NCBI GenBank assembly: GCA_024697885.1
Contig: JAILSA010000079.1
Span: forward strand, 1-8,355
DNA from: Eubacterium sp.
GTDB taxonomy: Bacteria > Bacillota > Clostridia > Lachnospirales > Lachnospiraceae
Length of the DNA: 8,355 nt
Direction of reading: 5' to 3'
Numbering within the stretch: position 1 is the stretch's first letter; each line of letters starts with the position of its first letter. This document shows positions 6,555-8,355 of this stretch, piece after piece. The position numbers and the translations under genes were made by a program. The notes beneath the pieces were generated by a model. That model had not been told where the DNA came from and ran no database searches. It saw nothing but the letters and a program-made list of their open reading frames with translations.

Positions 6555-7467
6555 GGTTAAGAAAGAATTACAGGAACAAATAGGAAAGTCAAAGCACTGC
6601 CAACTCGCGGAGTTGGCAGCTTATTTTTCTGTCTGCGGGTCTGTGGTCATGAAGGAAGACGGCAGCCTGGAGTTGGACTTTCAAACAGAAAACTTGACAG
6701 TCATTGAAAAAAGTTATATTTTATTTAGGAAGGCTTTACGCACGGTTCCGGATATGTCGGTCCGGGGAGAGCACCTTCATACCTTAATGATCAGGGATGA
6801 AGAGGATGCCCTTCGATTCATGAATGCCATAGACATAGAGGGTGGAGATCTTTTGGTGGCAGATTCCGTGATTGAACGACAGTGCTGTAAACGAGGGTTT
6901 TTGAGAGGTATATTTGTTGCAAATGGGTCGATTAACGATCCGAATAATGGGTATCATTTGGAGATTGTAGCTGGCCCGCAGGAATTTGCCCTGCGGATAC
7001 AGCAGATCATTCAATCCTTCCAAGTGGAAGCAAAAATTGTAGAGCGAAAAGACACCTATTTTGTCTACATGAAGGACGGGGCAGCTATAGTTGACTTTCT
7101 AAATATCATCGGAGCCCACAAGGCGCTGATGGAATATGAGAATGTTCGTATTCTCAAGGAGATGCGCAACACGATCAATAGAAAGGTCAATTGTGAGACT
7201 GCAAATATCAAAAAAACGGTTTCCGCCGGCACTAGACAGGTGGAGGATATTCAGTTCATTCATGACACTATAGGCTTCGGTAGCCTGTCGGATTCCCTGG
7301 CTCAGATCGCCAGAGTCCGTCTGGACAATCCGGACATTTCGCTAAAAGAATTGGGTGAATTACTGGATCCACCGATTGGAAAATCGGGAGTGAACCACCG
7401 GCTGAGAAGACTCAGTCAAATAGCAAAAACACAACGTGAAAAAACACAAAATGGAGGAAAGATATGA
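6538..7467 (+). CDS. whiA: DNA-binding protein WhiA
   Basis: WhiA is a Gram-positive DNA-binding protein: in Streptomyces it activates sporulation-septation genes, and in B. subtilis it affects cell division and chromosome segregation. The 309 residues match the usual length. The N-terminal part is the degenerate LAGLIDADG homing-endonuclease-like fold, with RGFLRGIFVANGSI at 119-132 replacing the catalytic motif, so no nuclease activity is expected. A linker with NCETANIKKTV leads to the C-terminal helix-turn-helix around 262-292, including ISLKELGELL and GKSGVNHRLRRL. The ATG lies inside the end of rapZ; GGTGA at 6527-6531 is a partial ribosome binding site 6 nt upstream, and translation from rapZ probably helps. 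Its stop overlaps the HPr-like start in an ATGA. WhiA is often autoregulatory, but I see no promoter at this gene. Confidence 0.95.
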   Translation: MSFASRVKKELQEQIGKSKHCQLAELAAYFSVCGSVVMKEDGSLELDFQTENLTVIEKSYILFRKALRTVPDMSVRGEHLHTLMIRDEEDALRFMNAIDIEGGDLLVADSVIERQCCKRGFLRGIFVANGSINDPNNGYHLEIVAGPQEFALRIQQIIQSFQVEAKIVERKDTYFVYMKDGAAIVDFLNIIGAHKALMEYENVRILKEMRNTINRKVNCETANIKKTVSAGTRQVEDIQFIHDTIGFGSLSDSLAQIARVRLDNPDISLKELGELLDPPIGKSGVNHRLRRLSQIAKTQREKTQNGGKI

Positions 7468-7715
7468 TTAGAAGAAATATCGACGTTGAAGTCGCTGAAG
7501 GCAGCGGCAGACCCATAGCAATGCTGGTTCAGGTAGCTAGTAAGTACAAGAGCAGCATTAACATTTGTCAGGGAAACAAAACAGTAAATGCTAAGAGCAT
7601 CATGGGAATGATGACCTTGGGACTGGCTTCTGGACAACAATTAGAAATTACAGCAGATGGTGAGGATGAAGACGTCGCTATGACAAGTATCGAAGACTAT
7701 TTGTCTGGGAAATAA
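7464..7715 (+). CDS. HPr-family protein lacking the PTS histidine, Crh-like
   Basis: The 83-residue protein has the HPr fold signature and ends IEDYLSGK. The Ser46 region is intact (NAKSIMGMMTLGL, with the serine at 45), so it should be a substrate of HprK. The active-site loop, normally G-x-H-A-R-P, reads GSGRP at 13-17: the phosphohistidine is absent and the loop is one residue short, which also explains serine 45 rather than 46. It should therefore not pass phosphate from enzyme I to PTS permeases. B. subtilis Crh, with Gln for His15, is the known analogue: phosphorylated by HprK, it acts as a co-repressor with CcpA. crh also follows whiA in B. subtilis. GGAGG stands 6 nt before the ATG, which overlaps the whiA stop. 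Its seven alanines use GCT or GCA only, unlike dnaE next door, suggesting high expression. A regulatory role is inference. Confidence 0.9.
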   Translation: MIRRNIDVEVAEGSGRPIAMLVQVASKYKSSINICQGNKTVNAKSIMGMMTLGLASGQQLEITADGEDEDVAMTSIEDYLSGK

Positions 7716-7750
7716 TCACTCAGCTAATTGAATAAGAAGTAAGAAATTCT

Positions 7751-7776
7751 AAGGGCGATCTTAAGTCGCCCTTTTT
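7751..7776 (+). terminator. Intrinsic terminator after the HPr-like gene
   Basis: AAGGGCGA (7751-7758) pairs perfectly with TCGCCCTT (7766-7773) around a 7-nt loop, and the T-run extends to 7776. The preceding A bases are few, so the main direction is rightward. It closes the hprK operon 35 nt after the HPr-like stop. dnaE starts 24 nt after it, so read-through or attenuation into dnaE is possible. Confidence 0.85.
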
Positions 7777-7793
7777 CCAACGATAAAAAGGGG
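7769..7793 (+). promoter_or_regulatory. Alternative hairpin that would hide the dnaE ribosome binding site
   Basis: CCCTTTTT (7769-7776) is complementary over 8 bp to AAAAAGGG (7785-7792), with loop CCAACGAT. The left arm is shared with the 3' arm and T-run of the terminator at 7751-7776; the right arm includes the dnaE Shine-Dalgarno AAGGGG (7788-7793). The two structures exclude each other. The pairing is seen directly; a regulatory role is not shown, and such complementarity can arise by chance between a T-run and an A-rich ribosome binding site. Confidence 0.35.
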
Positions 7794-7800
7794 TAGAACC

Positions 7801-8355
7801 ATGGAGTTTACACATTTACATGTCCATACAGAGTACAGCTTATTGGACGGTTCCAGCAAAATTTCAGAGATTGTAAAGAGGGCCAAGGAACTGGGCATGG
7901 ACAGCCTGGCCATAACAGACCACGGGGTTATGTACGGTGTCATTGACTTTTACCGGGCGGCCAGGGAAGTGGGCATTAAGCCTATTATTGGCTGTGAAAT
8001 CTACGTGGCTCCAGGTTCTCGTTTTGACAGGGAGCCGGGCCGGGGAGGGGACGACAGCCGTTACCACCACCTGGTTCTTTTGGCGGAAAATAACAAGGGT
8101 TATCACAACCTGATGAAAATCGTATCCAAGGGCTTTACCGAGGGATTTTACTACAAGCCAAGGGTGGACTATGAGGTTCTTGAGGAGTACAGTGAGGGCA
8201 TTATCGCCCTGTCCGCCTGCCTGGCAGGTGTGGTTCCCTACATGCTGAGAAAGGGCCTCTATGAGGAGGCCAGGCAGGAGGCTCTGAAACTGGAGAAAAT
8301 CTTTGGCAAGGGGAATTTTTTCCTGGAGCTTCAGGACCATGGCATTCCGGAACAG
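7801..8355 (+). CDS. dnaE: DNA polymerase III subunit alpha (DnaE), N-terminal part, cut by the window edge
   Basis: DnaE is a C-family replicative DNA polymerase; in Firmicutes it works beside PolC, mainly extending primers on the lagging strand. Only the first 185 codons are visible and the frame is open to the right edge; the full protein is usually well over 1000 residues. What is present is the N-terminal PHP (polymerase and histidinol phosphatase) domain: HLHVHTEYSLLDG with His5, His7 and His9, TDHG at 39-42, then GCEIYVAP and YHHLVLLAEN, and ALSACLAG further on. The metal-binding motifs look intact, as in enzymes with PHP-based metal binding or proofreading. The ATG has AAGGGG 7 nt upstream. 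The 24 nt between the preceding terminator and the ATG cannot hold a full promoter, so it depends on read-through or an earlier promoter. Confidence 0.95.
   Translation, partial: MEFTHLHVHTEYSLLDGSSKISEIVKRAKELGMDSLAITDHGVMYGVIDFYRAAREVGIKPIIGCEIYVAPGSRFDREPGRGGDDSRYHHLVLLAENNKGYHNLMKIVSKGFTEGFYYKPRVDYEVLEEYSEGIIALSACLAGVVPYMLRKGLYEEARQEALKLEKIFGKGNFFLELQDHGIPEQ

Noticed and set aside
6892..6933. LAGLIDADG homing endonuclease or intein-related element
   Set aside because: The motif belongs to WhiA, whose N-terminal domain is a degenerate, non-catalytic relative of this fold, with full family length and a C-terminal helix-turn-helix.
7498..7515. Sequencing frameshift as the cause of the missing histidine in the HPr-like gene
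   Set aside because: The frame is continuous and conserved on both sides of the loop. The change is one codon shorter and in frame, and could not come from a single-base error.
7864..8340. 158-codon open frame opposite dnaE
   Set aside because: It is entirely antisense to the conserved PHP domain and has no recognisable motif or start signal.

Overview
The window looks like chromosomal DNA from a low-to-mid GC Firmicute of class Clostridia, most plausibly a Lachnospiraceae-type organism. The grounds are the gene set (HprK, WhiA, RapZ, an HPr-like protein, ROK glucokinase, Nbp35-type Mrp ATPase, a DUF6273 protein), the strong AGGAGG ribosome binding sites, and the gene order hprK - glucokinase - murB - rapZ - whiA - hpr - dnaE. 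The family assignment is inference from remembered synteny; no search was run. I see no mobile element, CRISPR array, tRNA or rRNA.

Left part (1-1171, + strand): the 3' part of a gene for a single-pass membrane protein with a cytoplasmic coiled N-terminal region, two YKDS-type helical repeats and a C-terminal DUF6273 domain. Its frame is open to the left edge, so the start is outside the window. It ends in a strong intrinsic terminator that lies inside the 3' end of the convergent gene.

Middle-left (1129-2608, - strand): a two-gene unit with an Mrp/ApbC/Nbp35-type Fe-S carrier ATPase first and thiamine pyrophosphokinase second, 16 nt apart. Positions 2609-2820 are a divergent intergenic region holding a good extended -10 promoter for the rightward operon and a weaker candidate for the leftward pair.

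Right part (2821-7715, + strand): a tight operon of hprK, ROK glucokinase, murB, rapZ, whiA and a small HPr-like gene. The last three are translationally linked by overlaps of 17 nt and 4 nt. The operon joins carbon-catabolite control (HprK and its HPr-type target), sugar entry into glycolysis (glucokinase), peptidoglycan precursor synthesis (MurB), the amino-sugar-linked regulator RapZ and the division/sporulation-associated DNA-binding protein WhiA. A hairpin terminator follows, and dnaE begins only 24 nt after its T-run and continues past the right edge.

The most unusual point is the HPr-like protein. It keeps the HprK target serine region (KSIMG) but has lost the PTS phosphohistidine: the usual G-x-H-A-R-P loop is GSGRP, one residue short. 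It therefore resembles Bacillus Crh (where His15 is Gln), and it sits at the same position after whiA as crh does in B. subtilis, here in one operon with hprK. A second point is the hpr-dnaE junction, where the 3' arm of the terminator can alternatively pair with the dnaE Shine-Dalgarno sequence.
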